Assembly (NCBI GenBank): GCA_016794925.1
Contig: JAEUIW010000001.1
Span: forward strand, 124,001 to 188,000
Direction of reading: 5' to 3'
Origin: Phycisphaerae bacterium
GTDB lineage: Bacteria > Planctomycetota > Phycisphaerae > Phycisphaerales > UBA1924
DNA: 64,000 nucleotides
A program made the position numbers and the translations under genes. The notes beneath the pieces were generated by a model. That model worked only from the letters and a program-made list of their open reading frames with translations. It made no database searches and had not been told where the DNA came from. The first letter of the stretch is position 1. Each line of letters opens with the position of its first letter. Below are positions 7,844 to 17,443 of this stretch, piece after piece.

Positions 7844-9697
7844 ATGTCCAGCAACGCAGCGATCGCCGGCGCGCTCGAGTCACTCGCGCGCCTGATGGAG
7901 TTGCTGGGGGAGGATCGCTTCAAGGTCATCGCCCACCAGCGGGCGGCACGCTCGATCGAAGGCTGCGCCCGGGGGGTCGCCGGGCTGACGACCGATCGCG
8001 CGGCGTTGCGGGCGATCGAGGGCATCGGCGAAAAGATCGCGGACAAGGTCATCGAGTTCGTGAACTCCGGGCGTATCGCCGAGCTCGAGGCGCTGCGGGC
8101 GCGTGTGCCGGCGGGGTTGCTTTCGCTGATGGAGATCCCGGGGCTTGGCCCGAAGACGGTTCGGATGCTTTGGATCGATGCCGGGGTTGAGGACCTGGCT
8201 GGATTGAAGCGGATCATCGCGGACGGGAGCATCCTGTCGCTGCCGCGAATGGGGGCGAAATCGGTCGAGAAGCTCCGCGAATCGATCGCGTTCGTCGAGG
8301 CGGGGGCTTCACGCCTGCCGCTGGGCCGGGCCGCGGCGCTGTCGGATGAGGTGATCGGCCGGCTGCGGGGGCTCGTGTCGGAACGGGGAGAGAGCCTGGT
8401 TGAGCGGGTCGTGGCGGCGGGCTCGCTGCGGCGCGGCCGCGATTCGGTCGGCGACCTCGACATTCTCGTGAGCACGTCGGAGCCGGCGGCGGTGGTGGAC
8501 GCGTTCGTCGCGCTTCCGGGCGTCGAGACGGTGCTCGCTCGCGGCGACACCCGGGCGAGCGTGCGTGTGCGGCTGGGCTCGGGGCGGGGCCGCGGCGAGG
8601 AGGGTTTCGCGTCGGAGGAGGGCGTCGGGCCTGTGGGCGCGGGCCCGGGCGGTGGGGGGCCGGTGGTGCAGGTTGACCTGCGGGTGGTGCCCGCCGCGTC
8701 GTGGGGCGCGGCGTTGTTGTATTTCACCGGGTCAAAGGCGTTCAACGTGCGTCTGCGCGAGCGGGCGCTCAAGCGCGGCCTGACGCTCAATGAGTACGGC
8801 CTGTACCCGGAGTCGGGCGATCCGACGCCCCCGCATGATCGCGGCGCCACGGCCGTCGCCGGGGCGAGCGAGGAGGAGATCTTCCTTGCGCTCGGGCTTC
8901 CTTACCTGCCGCCGGAGGTGCGCGAGGATCGCGGTGAGCTGTCGCTGACCGCTTCGCCGCGGCTGGTTGAAGCGGCGGACATCCGGGCCGAACTGCACGC
9001 GCACACGCGCGCCAGCGACGGCGAAATGGAGATCCAGGAACTGGCCGAGCGGGCCCGTGCGCGGGGGTTCCATACGCTCGCGGTGACGGACCATTCGAAG
9101 AGCTCCGCCGTGGCCGGCGGGCTGAGCGAGGAGCGGCTGATGCGGCACGTCGAGGCGGTGCGCCGCGTCGGCGGGAAGCTCAAGGGGATCACGCTGCTGG
9201 CGGGGAGCGAGGTGGACATCCTCGCGGACGGCACGCTCGATTATGCGGACGAGGTGCTCGCGGCGCTGGACGTCGTGGTGGCGTCGCCGCACGCGGCGTT
9301 GTCGCAGGACCCGGACACCGCGACGGCGCGGCTTCTGAAGGCGATCCGCCACCCGCGCGTGCACATTCTCGGTCACCCGACGGGGCGACTCGTCAACCGG
9401 CGCGCGGGGCTGAGCCCGGACATGCCCCGGCTCTTCGCCGCGGCGGCGGAGCGGGGAGTGGCGCTGGAGATCAACGCGCACTGGATGAGGCTCGACCTGC
9501 GCGACATCCACGCACGCGGGGCGATCGACGCGGGCTGTCTGATCGCGATCGACTGCGACGTCCACGCTCCGGATGACTTCGATAACCTTCGGTTCGGGGT
9601 CGTGACGGCGCGTCGGGGGTGGGTCACGCCCGAGCGGTGCGTGAACACGTGGACGGCCGCGGCCCTGCACGACTGGCTCACACGCCGGCGCGGCTGA
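7844..9697 (+). CDS. polX: PolX-type DNA polymerase with PHP domain
   Basis: 617 aa from ATG 7844. Bacterial PolX fills short gaps in base-excision repair and uses its PHP domain as a Mn-dependent 3'-5' exonuclease. Visible in order: two helix-hairpin-helix segments (IEGIGEKIADK, MEIPGLGPKTV), a palm motif with D204 and D206 in VGDLDILVS, and a C-terminal PHP domain beginning ELHAHTRASDGEM with later HILGHPTGR and IAIDCDVHAPDDF metal sites. A Gly/Glu-rich insertion of about 30 residues (near 243-274) lies between palm strands, making it longer than the usual 570-580 aa. It is in the recG-ffh run. Confidence 0.92.
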   Translation: MSSNAAIAGALESLARLMELLGEDRFKVIAHQRAARSIEGCARGVAGLTTDRAALRAIEGIGEKIADKVIEFVNSGRIAELEALRARVPAGLLSLMEIPGLGPKTVRMLWIDAGVEDLAGLKRIIADGSILSLPRMGAKSVEKLRESIAFVEAGASRLPLGRAAALSDEVIGRLRGLVSERGESLVERVVAAGSLRRGRDSVGDLDILVSTSEPAAVVDAFVALPGVETVLARGDTRASVRVRLGSGRGRGEEGFASEEGVGPVGAGPGGGGPVVQVDLRVVPAASWGAALLYFTGSKAFNVRLRERALKRGLTLNEYGLYPESGDPTPPHDRGATAVAGASEEEIFLALGLPYLPPEVREDRGELSLTASPRLVEAADIRAELHAHTRASDGEMEIQELAERARARGFHTLAVTDHSKSSAVAGGLSEERLMRHVEAVRRVGGKLKGITLLAGSEVDILADGTLDYADEVLAALDVVVASPHAALSQDPDTATARLLKAIRHPRVHILGHPTGRLVNRRAGLSPDMPRLFAAAAERGVALEINAHWMRLDLRDIHARGAIDAGCLIAIDCDVHAPDDFDNLRFGVVTARRGWVTPERCVNTWTAAALHDWLTRRRG

Positions 9698-9813
9698 GCG
9701 GGGCCGGCTGGCATCGGCGCGGGTGGGCGCGGCGTGAGCGGGGCCTAGAGTTTCCTGAGCCTGCCCGCCGCGCGTCGGCGGGCGGCCAGGGGGCGGGCCG
9801 ACAGGGAAACCGC

Positions 9814-11355
9814 ATGTTCGAGCGATTGAGTGAAGGGTTTTCGGGTGTGCTGCGCAAGCTCTCGGGCAAGGGCGCGATCTCCGAGTCCAACGTGCGTGAG
9901 GCGATGGGCGAGGTGCGCTCGGCGCTGCTCGAGGCCGACGTGGCGGTTGACGTGGTGGAGGCGTTCTGCGCGAACGTCCTGCGCGACGCGCTCGGGCGCG
10001 AGGTGACCCGGAGCCTCCATCCGGGCCAGGAGATGATCGGCATTGTCCACCAGCGGCTCGTCGAGCTGCTGGGGGGCGACCCCACCGCCCCGGCGGAGCT
10101 GCCCGCGGGCCCGGGCCTCCCGCTCCCCGCCGCGCCCGAGGCGATCATGCACGTCTCGCCCGGCCCGACCATCATCATGATGTGCGGGCTGCAGGGATCG
10201 GGCAAGACCACCACCTGCGGGAAACTCGCGGCGTACCTGAAGAAGCGCGGGCGGAGCGTCATGCTCGCGGCGGCGGACCTGCAGCGGCCCGCGGCCATCG
10301 AGCAACTGGAGACCGTGGCCCGTCAGGTGGATGCCGAGCAGCCCGGGGGGGCGTCGGTGGAGTTCTATGCCGAGAAGGACAAGGGCGCCGCGTACGGGCA
10401 GGCGGTGAACGTCGCGGTCGGCGTGTGCCAGCGGGCGCTGGAGGCGGCCCGCCGCCGGGGTGTCGACACGCTGATCCTCGACACCGCCGGGCGTTTGCAC
10501 GTCAACGACGAGCTGATGGGCGAGCTGGTCAATATCAATCGCGCGCTCGCCCCGCACCAGATCTTCCTCGTCACCGACGCCATGACGGGCCAGGACGCCG
10601 TGCGCTCCGCCAAGGCGTTTCACCAGCGGCTCGAGGTGGACGGCGTCATCCTCACCAAGTTCGACAGCGACACGCGCGGCGGGGCCGCGCTCTCAGTCAA
10701 GGCCGTCACCGGGGCCCCGATCCGCTTCATCGGCGTGGGTGAGAAACTCGAGGCGCTCGAGGAGTTTCACCCGCAGCGAGCGGCGGGGCGGATCCTCGGC
10801 ATGGGGGACGTGGTCTCGCTGGTCGAAAAGGCGCGCGAACAGGTCAGCGACGAGGAGGCCGAGCGCCTCCAGGAGAAACTCGCCAAGGGCGAGATGACCA
10901 TGGACGACTTCCTCAAGCAGCTGCGCACGCTGCGGAGGATGGGCCCGCTCAAGAGCCTGCTGGGCCTCCTGCCCGGTGTCGGCGCCGCCCTGAGCAACGT
11001 CAACATCGACGACGCGCAGCTCGACCGCGTCGAGGGCATGGTCTGCTCGATGACCCCGAAGGAGCGCCGCGATCCCGGCGTGCTGAACAACTCGCGCCGC
11101 CGCCGCATCGCGCTCGGCTCGGGCACCAAGCAGGAGGAAGTCGGCGCGCTCGTCAAGCAGTTCCAGACCGTGAGCACCCTCAGCCGCTCCCTCGGTTCGA
11201 TGAGCGCCGCGCAGAAAGTGAAGGCCGTGAAGGAACTGGGTTCGGCCGGCATCGGAGGGATGGTCCCGGGCATGCAGGGCATGCCGGGTTTCGCGACGCG
11301 CGGATCGAGCTACTCCCCGAGCATCAAGGACAAGTTCAAGAAGCGGAAACGATGA
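9814..11355 (+). CDS. ffh: Signal recognition particle protein Ffh
   Basis: 513 aa from ATG 9814. Ffh binds signal sequences and the 4.5S RNA and targets nascent membrane proteins to FtsY and SecYEG. An N domain (about 1-90) is followed by a G domain with GLQGSGKTTTCGKL (about 125-138), DTAGR (about 223) and a TKFDSD specificity segment. The C-terminal M domain is Met-rich, with a GMGD linker and SRRRRIALGSG, the RNA-binding helix-turn-helix. A Gly/Pro-rich spacer (about residues 90-110) separates N and G domains. No SRP RNA gene was recognised in the window. It ends the run that begins with DUF971-recG. Confidence 0.95.
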   Translation: MFERLSEGFSGVLRKLSGKGAISESNVREAMGEVRSALLEADVAVDVVEAFCANVLRDALGREVTRSLHPGQEMIGIVHQRLVELLGGDPTAPAELPAGPGLPLPAAPEAIMHVSPGPTIIMMCGLQGSGKTTTCGKLAAYLKKRGRSVMLAAADLQRPAAIEQLETVARQVDAEQPGGASVEFYAEKDKGAAYGQAVNVAVGVCQRALEAARRRGVDTLILDTAGRLHVNDELMGELVNINRALAPHQIFLVTDAMTGQDAVRSAKAFHQRLEVDGVILTKFDSDTRGGAALSVKAVTGAPIRFIGVGEKLEALEEFHPQRAAGRILGMGDVVSLVEKAREQVSDEEAERLQEKLAKGEMTMDDFLKQLRTLRRMGPLKSLLGLLPGVGAALSNVNIDDAQLDRVEGMVCSMTPKERRDPGVLNNSRRRRIALGSGTKQEEVGALVKQFQTVSTLSRSLGSMSAAQKVKAVKELGSAGIGGMVPGMQGMPGFATRGSSYSPSIKDKFKKRKR

Positions 11356-11400
11356 ACTCGCGGACGGTGTGAGCGGCCGGGCAGAGCCTCCGTCGCGTCC

Positions 11401-11997
11401 TCACGGCGCCGCGGGCGGAACCCGTTGCCAGTCACGCACCTCGGCGGGCCTGTGGGCGATCATGGCGTCCAGGAGTCGCTCCGGGTCGGAATGAACATGC
11501 ACGGCGCGTTCGAGATCGAGCCGGAGAAACCCGTCGGTGCGCACCCGGTCCAGGAAGCCCAGCAGCCCGTCGTAGAAGCCGCCGACGTTCAGGATCCCCA
11601 CCGGGCTGGCGTGCAGCCGCAGCTGCGCCCAGGTCACGATCTCGAAGAGCTCGTCGAGAGTCCCCAGTCCGCCCGGCAGCGCGATGAAGCCGTCGGCAAG
11701 GTCCGCCATCATCTTCTTGCGCTCGTGCATCGTGTCCACAACCCGAAGGTCGGACAGCCGTCCGTGCGCGACCTCCTTGTCCAACAGCTGCCGCGTGATC
11801 ACCCCGACCACCTTGCCGGAATCCGAGAGGGCTCGGTCCGCCACCGCGCCCATCAGCCCCAGCGACCCGCCGCCGTAGATCAGCGTCACGCCCCGGCGCG
11901 CCAGGGCCGAGCCCAGCGCCCCGGCCGCGTGCAGGTACGCCGGATCGCGCCCCGGCGATGATCCGCAGAACACGCACACGCGTTCGAGGGCTCGCAT
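11401..11997 (-). CDS. LOG-family phosphoribohydrolase (TIGR00730 type)
   Basis: 198 aa. The hallmark PGGLGTLDE motif is at 108-116, with an earlier YGGGSLGLMG phosphate loop and E92 in HERKKMMADLAD, which lines the active site. Members cleave the N-glycosidic bond of nucleoside 5'-monophosphates, best known for activating cytokinins; in bacteria the real substrate is often other purine nucleotides. It is cytoplasmic and usually dimeric. Convergent with ffh and divergent from the S46 peptidase gene, so likely a single-gene unit. Confidence 0.9.
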   Translation of the reverse strand: MRALERVCVFCGSSPGRDPAYLHAAGALGSALARRGVTLIYGGGSLGLMGAVADRALSDSGKVVGVITRQLLDKEVAHGRLSDLRVVDTMHERKKMMADLADGFIALPGGLGTLDELFEIVTWAQLRLHASPVGILNVGGFYDGLLGFLDRVRTDGFLRLDLERAVHVHSDPERLLDAMIAHRPAEVRDWQRVPPAAP

Positions 11998-12134
11998 CCA
12001 CGAGGGTACCCGCGCCGCGCCCGACCCGGGCCGCCGTCCAGTGGCCGGTGCCCCGATCCGCGGCTAGCGTCAGGCCCCGCGGCCGGTGTCCGGACCCACG
12101 TCCCCGCCGCGTGCGCGCGAACAAGGAGCGACCC

Positions 12135-14240
12135 ATGGGCCGCACGACGCGACGGTTGGTCCTCGGAGCATGGCTGGCGCTGGCGGGTGCGACCCTCGGG
12201 CCGAACCGCGGCGCGCGGGCCGACGAGGGCATGTGGCTCATCAACCGCCCCCCGACCGCCGCGATCAAGGCCGCGTGCGGGATCGAGCCCGACGCCGCGT
12301 GGTTCGAGCACATCCAGCGGTCCTGCGTGCGGATCGGCACGGGCGGCTCGGGCTCGATCGTGTCCGCCGACGGCCTGCTGATGACCAATCACCACGTGGG
12401 CTCGGATGCCATCGCCAAGCTCAGCACGCCCGACCGCGACCTTCTGGAGGAGGGCTTCCTCGCCCTCTCCCGGGCCGACGAGCGCAGGTGCCCCGGGCTC
12501 GAAGTGCGCATTCTCTGGCAGGTGAGCGACGTGACCGATCGCGTGCTGAGCGCGGTCAAGCCTGGTTCGTCCGACGCCGAGGCCGGCGCCGCCAAGCGCG
12601 CCGCCATGACGTCGATCGAGGCGGAGGCCCAGCAGCGCGATGCGCTCGTGTCCGAGGTCGTCACGCTCTACCAGGGCGCCCGCTACCACCTCTACCAGTA
12701 CCGCCGCTACGACGATGTCCGCCTCGTGTTTGCGCCCGAGCAGCAGGCCGCGTTCTTCGGCGGCGACGCCGACAATTTCGAGTTCCCGCGATTCAACCTG
12801 GACGTCTGCTTCTTCCGGATCTACGACGACGGCAAGCCCCTCCGTCCCGAGCACCACCTGGGCTGGGCCGAGACCGGTGTCGCGGACCAGGAGCCCGTGT
12901 TCGTCTTTGGTCATCCCGGGCGCACCCGCCGGCTCTACACGCTCGACCACCTCGCCTTCCTGCGCGACGTCGAGCTCCCCGCCCGCCTGGCCCGCGTGTG
13001 GCGCACGGAGGTCAAGCTCCAGACGTACTCCGGGCGAAGCCGCGCCAACGCCCGGGCCGCGGCGGACGACCTGCTCGGCGTCCAGAACGGCCGCAAGGTC
13101 CTCACCGGCCAGCTCGCGGGGCTGCTGGACCCGGCGCTCATGGCCCGCAAGCGCGCCGATGAAACCGCCCTCCGTGCGTTCGTCGAATCCGACCCCGAGC
13201 GCACGGCCAGGTGGTCCGACGCGTGGACCAAGGTCGCCGAGGCCCAGCGTGCCTACGCGGCATTCTTCCACCGCTACGACGCGCTCGGGCGGGGCCGCCC
13301 GCCCCTCGACGGCGACCTCTTCGACATCGCCTGGACCCTGACCCGCTGGAATCTGGAGCGCACCCGGCCCAACGAGCAGCGGCTCCGCGAGTACCGCGAC
13401 AGCGAGGCCGACACGATCCGCCTCAAGCTCTTCGCCGAGACCCCGTTCAATCTCGACCTTGAGAAAGAGAAGCTCGCCGCGGGCCTGACCTGGCTGGCCG
13501 AACGACTCGGCGGCGGTGATCCCAGGGTCGTCGAGGCGCTGGGCGGGAAATCGCCGGCGGACCGCGCCGCGGAGCTGGTCGACAATGCGGTGGTGATCCG
13601 CAGCGTCCAGAGCCGCAAGTTCGTCGAACCGTCCGGCCGTCAGGTCATCGAAAAGAACCGCGACACGCTCATCCGCCTGGCGCTCGCCCTTGAGGGCGAG
13701 GCCCGCCAGCTCCGCGTGCGCTACGAGGACGAGGTCGAGAGCGTCGAGCGTGCCGCGTACGCCAAGGTCGCCGCCGCCCGCTTCGCGAAGGAAGGCGAGA
13801 ACCTCTACCCCGACGCGACCTTCACCCTGCGCGTCTCATTCGGCGCGGTGCGGGGCTACCGGGACGGCGGCGCGAGCATCCCCGCCTTCACGACCATCGG
13901 GGGCATGTTCACGCGCGCCGCCGATCGCGCCGGCGACCCCGCGTTCGCGCTCCCGGATCGCTGGGCGAAGCGCCGGGACAAACTCGATCCCAAGACGCCG
14001 TTCAACTTCATCTGCACGGCCGACATCATCGGGGGCAACTCCGGCAGCCCCGTGGTCAACAAGGACGGCAAGGTCATCGGCCTGATCTTCGACGGCAACA
14101 TCCACTCCCTGGTCGGCGACTTCGTGTACGACGGGACGCTCAACCGCGCCCTGGCGGTCGACGCCCGCGCCATCGCCCACGCGCTGGACGTGCTCTACGA
14201 CGCCAAGGACCTGGTGAAAGAGATCACCGGCAAGCAATAG
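12135..14240 (+). CDS. S46-family dipeptidyl peptidase (DPP7/DPP11 type)
   Basis: 701 aa from ATG 12135, with AAGGAG just upstream. Signal peptide about 1-28 (GARA/DEG), so periplasmic. S46 enzymes release dipeptides from the N-terminus of oligopeptides. The chymotrypsin-type triad is readable: H87 in TNHHVG, D223 in FNLDVCFF, S636 in GGNSGSPV, with an all-helical insertion between as in the family. The residue 18 positions after the Ser is Gly (FDGN), as in DPP7 enzymes that take bulky hydrophobic P1 residues; DPP11 enzymes carry Arg there and prefer acidic ones. Specificity is therefore inferred as DPP7-like. Length fits the family (about 700). Confidence 0.92.
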   Translation: MGRTTRRLVLGAWLALAGATLGPNRGARADEGMWLINRPPTAAIKAACGIEPDAAWFEHIQRSCVRIGTGGSGSIVSADGLLMTNHHVGSDAIAKLSTPDRDLLEEGFLALSRADERRCPGLEVRILWQVSDVTDRVLSAVKPGSSDAEAGAAKRAAMTSIEAEAQQRDALVSEVVTLYQGARYHLYQYRRYDDVRLVFAPEQQAAFFGGDADNFEFPRFNLDVCFFRIYDDGKPLRPEHHLGWAETGVADQEPVFVFGHPGRTRRLYTLDHLAFLRDVELPARLARVWRTEVKLQTYSGRSRANARAAADDLLGVQNGRKVLTGQLAGLLDPALMARKRADETALRAFVESDPERTARWSDAWTKVAEAQRAYAAFFHRYDALGRGRPPLDGDLFDIAWTLTRWNLERTRPNEQRLREYRDSEADTIRLKLFAETPFNLDLEKEKLAAGLTWLAERLGGGDPRVVEALGGKSPADRAAELVDNAVVIRSVQSRKFVEPSGRQVIEKNRDTLIRLALALEGEARQLRVRYEDEVESVERAAYAKVAAARFAKEGENLYPDATFTLRVSFGAVRGYRDGGASIPAFTTIGGMFTRAADRAGDPAFALPDRWAKRRDKLDPKTPFNFICTADIIGGNSGSPVVNKDGKVIGLIFDGNIHSLVGDFVYDGTLNRALAVDARAIAHALDVLYDAKDLVKEITGKQ

Positions 14241-14295
14241 GCCGCCGGTCGTGCTCGGTTGTGCGACCGTGCGAACGCACGCCGCGGCGCGTCGT

Positions 14296-16188
14296 TCACC
14301 ACTCCGGCCCGCCGGTGTACCGCCCGTAGATGTCCGCCATGGCCTGCACCATCTCGCCCAGCGTGCAGTTGGCCAGCGAGCCCTCGACCAGCGCCGGCAT
14401 CACGTTCGTCGGGTGCAGGCCCAGCGACGCCGGGTCCGCTGCGTGCGCCGAAGTGCCCGAGCACATTGCGGCCGCCGGGAGCAGCCCCAGGTGGTGGCGG
14501 GGCCGGCCGCCGCGACAGACCTCGCGGATGTTGTCCAGGGCTCGCGCCACCAGCGCCCCGTCCCGCCGCCGCTTGAACGCGGCCAGACGTTCGCACTGCT
14601 CGACCTCCACCGTGTGCGCGATCTGCAGGATGTCGATGGGGCGCTCCTCGTTCCCCTCGCGGTACTGGTTCACCCCCACGATGATGCGATCCCCGGCCTC
14701 GCACTCCTCCGAGAACCGGTACGACGCCTCCGCGATCTGACGCCGGAAATACCCGCGGTTGATCCCCGCCACCGCGCCGGCGTACCGCTTCGGCGTCGCG
14801 TAGACGGGGTGCGGGATCTCTCCCGCCGGAGCCGGGCGTGCGGCGCCTTTCGCCGCCCGCGTCAGGAACGCGTCCGTCGGCTCGCCCATCTGGTCGATCT
14901 CGTCGAGGTAGCGGAGCGCGTCCTCCTCCATCTTGTCCGTGAGGGACTCGATGAACCATGATCCTCCCAGCGGATCGACCGTCCGCGTGACGCCGGTCTC
15001 GTGCGCGAGGATCTGCTGCGTCCGCAGCGCCACCGTCACCGCCCGCTCGGTGGGGAGACCCAGGGTCTCGTCCATCGAGTCGGTGTGCAGCGACTGGCAC
15101 CCGCCCAGCACCGCCGCCATCGCCTGGTACGCCACGCGGACCACGTTGTTGAGCGGCTGCTGCTCGGTCAGCGAGCATCCCGCCGTCTGCACGTGCGTCT
15201 TCATGAACCACGACCGCTCGCTGCGGGCGCCGTAGCGGTGACGCATCGCGCGAGCCCAGATCCGGCGCGCCGTCCGCAGCTTGCAGATCTCCTCGAAGAA
15301 CTCGTTGTGCGAGTTGAAGAAGAAGGACAGCCGGGGCGCGAACGCGTCGATGTCCAGCCCCCGCAGCAGGCACGCCTCCACGTACTCCATCCCGTCCCGG
15401 AGCGTGAAGGCCAGCTCCTGCACCGCGGTCGAGCCCGCCTCGCGGATGTGGTAGCCCGAGATGCTCACGCTGTTCCACTTCGGCACGAACCGGCTCTGGA
15501 ACTCGATCGTGTCCACCACCAGCTTCACCGAGGCTTCGGGCGGGTAGATGAACTCGTTCTGCGCATGGAACTCCTTCAAGATGTCGTTCTGCAGCGTGCC
15601 ACCCAGGTTCGACCACGACATCCCCCGCTGCAGCGCGTGCGCGAGGTACATCGCCCAGATCACGGCCGCGGGGCCGTTGATCGTCTGGCTCACCGTCACC
15701 GCGTCCACCGGGATGTCCGCGTACAACCGGTGCATGTCCTCGATCGTGCACACCGCGACGCCGCACCGCCCCACCTCGCCCGTTGACAGCACGTCGTCCG
15801 AATCCCGCCCCATCAGCGTCGGCAGGTCGAACGCGGTCGATAGGCCCGTGTTCGCCTTGGTGCTGCTCTTGGCTTGCTCCAGCAAGTACTTGAACCGCGT
15901 GTTGGTGTCGTCCGCGCTCCCGAAGCCCGCGAACTGCCGCATCGTCCAGAGTCGCGTCCGGTACCCCTCCGGGAACAGCCCGCGGGTGTACGGGTACTCG
16001 CCCGGCGCGGCCACGTCTCGTCCCAAGTTTCGCAACGCCTCCGGCGGCTGATCCGGGCCGTATACCGGGTCCAGCGCGAACCCCGAGATCGTGACCGCGT
16101 GCGGGTCCACTGGCTTGCGGATCGCCGCGCCCGAGGCCCCGGTTCGACCGGGCGGCGGGTTCGTTGAGGGCGTGTTGGGGCTCACCAT
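14296..16188 (-). CDS. Methylmalonyl-CoA mutase-type large subunit (acyl-CoA mutase)
   Basis: 630 aa; TTTGGAG precedes ATG 16188. The protein is a TIM-barrel mutase domain: [21 protein letters not shown] near the start, then [12 protein letters not shown], a [12 protein letters not shown] segment and [14 protein letters not shown]. It lacks the C-terminal DxHxxG B12-binding domain, so it must pair with a separate small subunit not found here. Possible substrates are methylmalonyl-CoA, ethylmalonyl-CoA or 2-hydroxyisobutyryl-CoA. Two insertions stand out, around residues 453-475 (Ala/Pro rich) and 560-600, and make it longer than typical stand-alone large subunits. Convergent with the S46 gene. 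Confidence 0.9.
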   Translation of the reverse strand: MVSPNTPSTNPPPGRTGASGAAIRKPVDPHAVTISGFALDPVYGPDQPPEALRNLGRDVAAPGEYPYTRGLFPEGYRTRLWTMRQFAGFGSADDTNTRFKYLLEQAKSSTKANTGLSTAFDLPTLMGRDSDDVLSTGEVGRCGVAVCTIEDMHRLYADIPVDAVTVSQTINGPAAVIWAMYLAHALQRGMSWSNLGGTLQNDILKEFHAQNEFIYPPEASVKLVVDTIEFQSRFVPKWNSVSISGYHIREAGSTAVQELAFTLRDGMEYVEACLLRGLDIDAFAPRLSFFFNSHNEFFEEICKLRTARRIWARAMRHRYGARSERSWFMKTHVQTAGCSLTEQQPLNNVVRVAYQAMAAVLGGCQSLHTDSMDETLGLPTERAVTVALRTQQILAHETGVTRTVDPLGGSWFIESLTDKMEEDALRYLDEIDQMGEPTDAFLTRAAKGAARPAPAGEIPHPVYATPKRYAGAVAGINRGYFRRQIAEASYRFSEECEAGDRIIVGVNQYREGNEERPIDILQIAHTVEVEQCERLAAFKRRRDGALVARALDNIREVCRGGRPRHHLGLLPAAAMCSGTSAHAADPASLGLHPTNVMPALVEGSLANCTLGEMVQAMADIYGRYTGGPEW

Positions 16189-16426
16189 GTCCGTGCTCCA
16201 AACTTGGGGGCTGGGGCGGTCGCACAGGATGGCCCGACCACCGATCGACCCGGCTGATTCCGAGCGCGCCCCGGCGCGCGCATGCGCCCGGCAGGCACGA
16301 TCATTATTGTCGAAACCGCACGCCGCGCCTCATCGTTCCCGTCGTCTACCGGTGGTCCGGATAACAGCGTGGGGAGGTGCCAACGGACGGATCAACAATA
16401 CCGGAATACCGGGCCGATCATCATCC

Positions 16427-17287
16427 TCAGTGGTTCTTCTTCGCGGCCGCGTCATCTTCGCACGTGATCGCCTGCACGGCGTTGTCCGTGTCGATGACGA
16501 TCGCGGAAAGGCCGTGCTTGTTCACGAGCTGTCCGGTCAGGCTGACGGGCTTGCCGAAATTGCCCTTGGCCGCGTCGGCAAGGCTCTTCTTGCCCTTGGC
16601 GATCACCAGCACCAGTTGCTCGCCTTTACCCGGCTCAGCTTTGACCAGCAGCGCGAGGGGCGCGCCCCGCTGCGCGCACGATTCGGCGCACGCGGCGTGG
16701 TCCGCGCCCTTGGCGCCCTTGTCCAGAAAGCAGCCAAGCTCCACGAGCTCGCCCATCAGCGTCGAGTGTGCCACGCCCGTGGCCTTCGCCGCGGCGTCGC
16801 TCTTGGCCTTGGCCTCGAGCAGCGTCGTCACGATCTTGACGCGTTCGCCCTCGGCCATCTTGTCGAACTTGGTCTTGCACTTCTCGCAGCAGAAGGCGAC
16901 CTTTGAACCATTGACGACCGAAGCGATCTTCGCATCCTCGATCGGCTCTTTCGAGATCGGGCACATGCCGTTGATCGCTCCGGACTTCGCGTCCGCGGGA
17001 GGGGCGACCTTGGGTCGGGCGTCGAATGTCGCCAGCTTGGCCACGAAGGCATCTTTCTCCTTTGCCTCCATGGCGAGGAACTTCTTGTCGCAGCCCGGGC
17101 AGCAGAACCCGACCGTCACGTTCTTGTACACCACCGTCGGGGTGCCGGGATCGACATCCTCGTTGGTGATCGGGCACTTCGCGTTCATCGCCTTGGGGGC
17201 TTCGGGCTTGGGGGGCTCGGTCGCGGCGAACGCCGGCAGGCACGAGCACGCCCCGAGGAACAGCGAAACGAGCGCAACGCGGACCAT
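16427..17287 (-). CDS. Exported protein with two YHS-like CxxC metal-binding modules
   Basis: 286 aa from ATG 17287, with AAGGAG upstream. The N-terminus can be read as a signal peptide (AFA/A) or, through LGAC, as a lipoprotein signal. Two modules follow: CPIT at 38 with FCCPGC at 61-66, and CPIS at 109 with FCCEKC at 132-137, the spacing of YHS/TRASH-type metal sites. The C-terminal half (GELVELGCFLDKGAKG, then HAACAESCAQRG) resembles a periplasmic Cys-rich domain seen in metal-handling proteins, followed by a small beta domain. A role in binding copper or another soft metal in the periplasm is inferred. It heads a leftward metal-themed block next to the nos cluster. Confidence 0.72.
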   Translation of the reverse strand: MVRVALVSLFLGACSCLPAFAATEPPKPEAPKAMNAKCPITNEDVDPGTPTVVYKNVTVGFCCPGCDKKFLAMEAKEKDAFVAKLATFDARPKVAPPADAKSGAINGMCPISKEPIEDAKIASVVNGSKVAFCCEKCKTKFDKMAEGERVKIVTTLLEAKAKSDAAAKATGVAHSTLMGELVELGCFLDKGAKGADHAACAESCAQRGAPLALLVKAEPGKGEQLVLVIAKGKKSLADAAKGNFGKPVSLTGQLVNKHGLSAIVIDTDNAVQAITCEDDAAAKKNH

Positions 17288-17396
17288 AGTTATCTCCTTG
17301 ATTCTCGGGCACACGGTCGTCCGGCCCGGCATCGAAGGGTAGCACGAGGCTCGGCGCGGGCCGGAGCGCCTTCCGGGCGGTCGGTATCGGGAAAAA

Positions 17397-17424
17397 GCGG
17401 CGCGCGGCTCTCGCCGCCCGCCGC
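17397..17424 (-). terminator. Rho-independent terminator of the small Cys-rich gene
   Basis: Outer arms GCGGCG (17397-17402) and CGCCGC (17419-17424) plus inner CGGC/GCCG around a TCTC loop form a strong GC hairpin. Five A residues at 17392-17396 give a U-run on the minus-strand transcript. It lies about 20 bp beyond the stop of the gene at 17444-17632. Confidence 0.75.
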
Positions 17425-17443
17425 CGGGATTCTCTTTCAGGCC

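Noticed and set aside
9698..9813. SRP 4.5S RNA beside ffh
   Set aside because: No GGAA tetraloop hairpin with the expected asymmetric loop could be identified in the flanking sequence.
11886..13271. Minus-strand frame opposite the S46 peptidase
   Set aside because: Antisense shadow that also covers the LOG/S46 divergent region.
14195..16225. 676-codon minus-strand frame overlapping the mutase
   Set aside because: Alternative frame of the mutase gene; the called frame has clear mutase motifs and a ribosome binding site.
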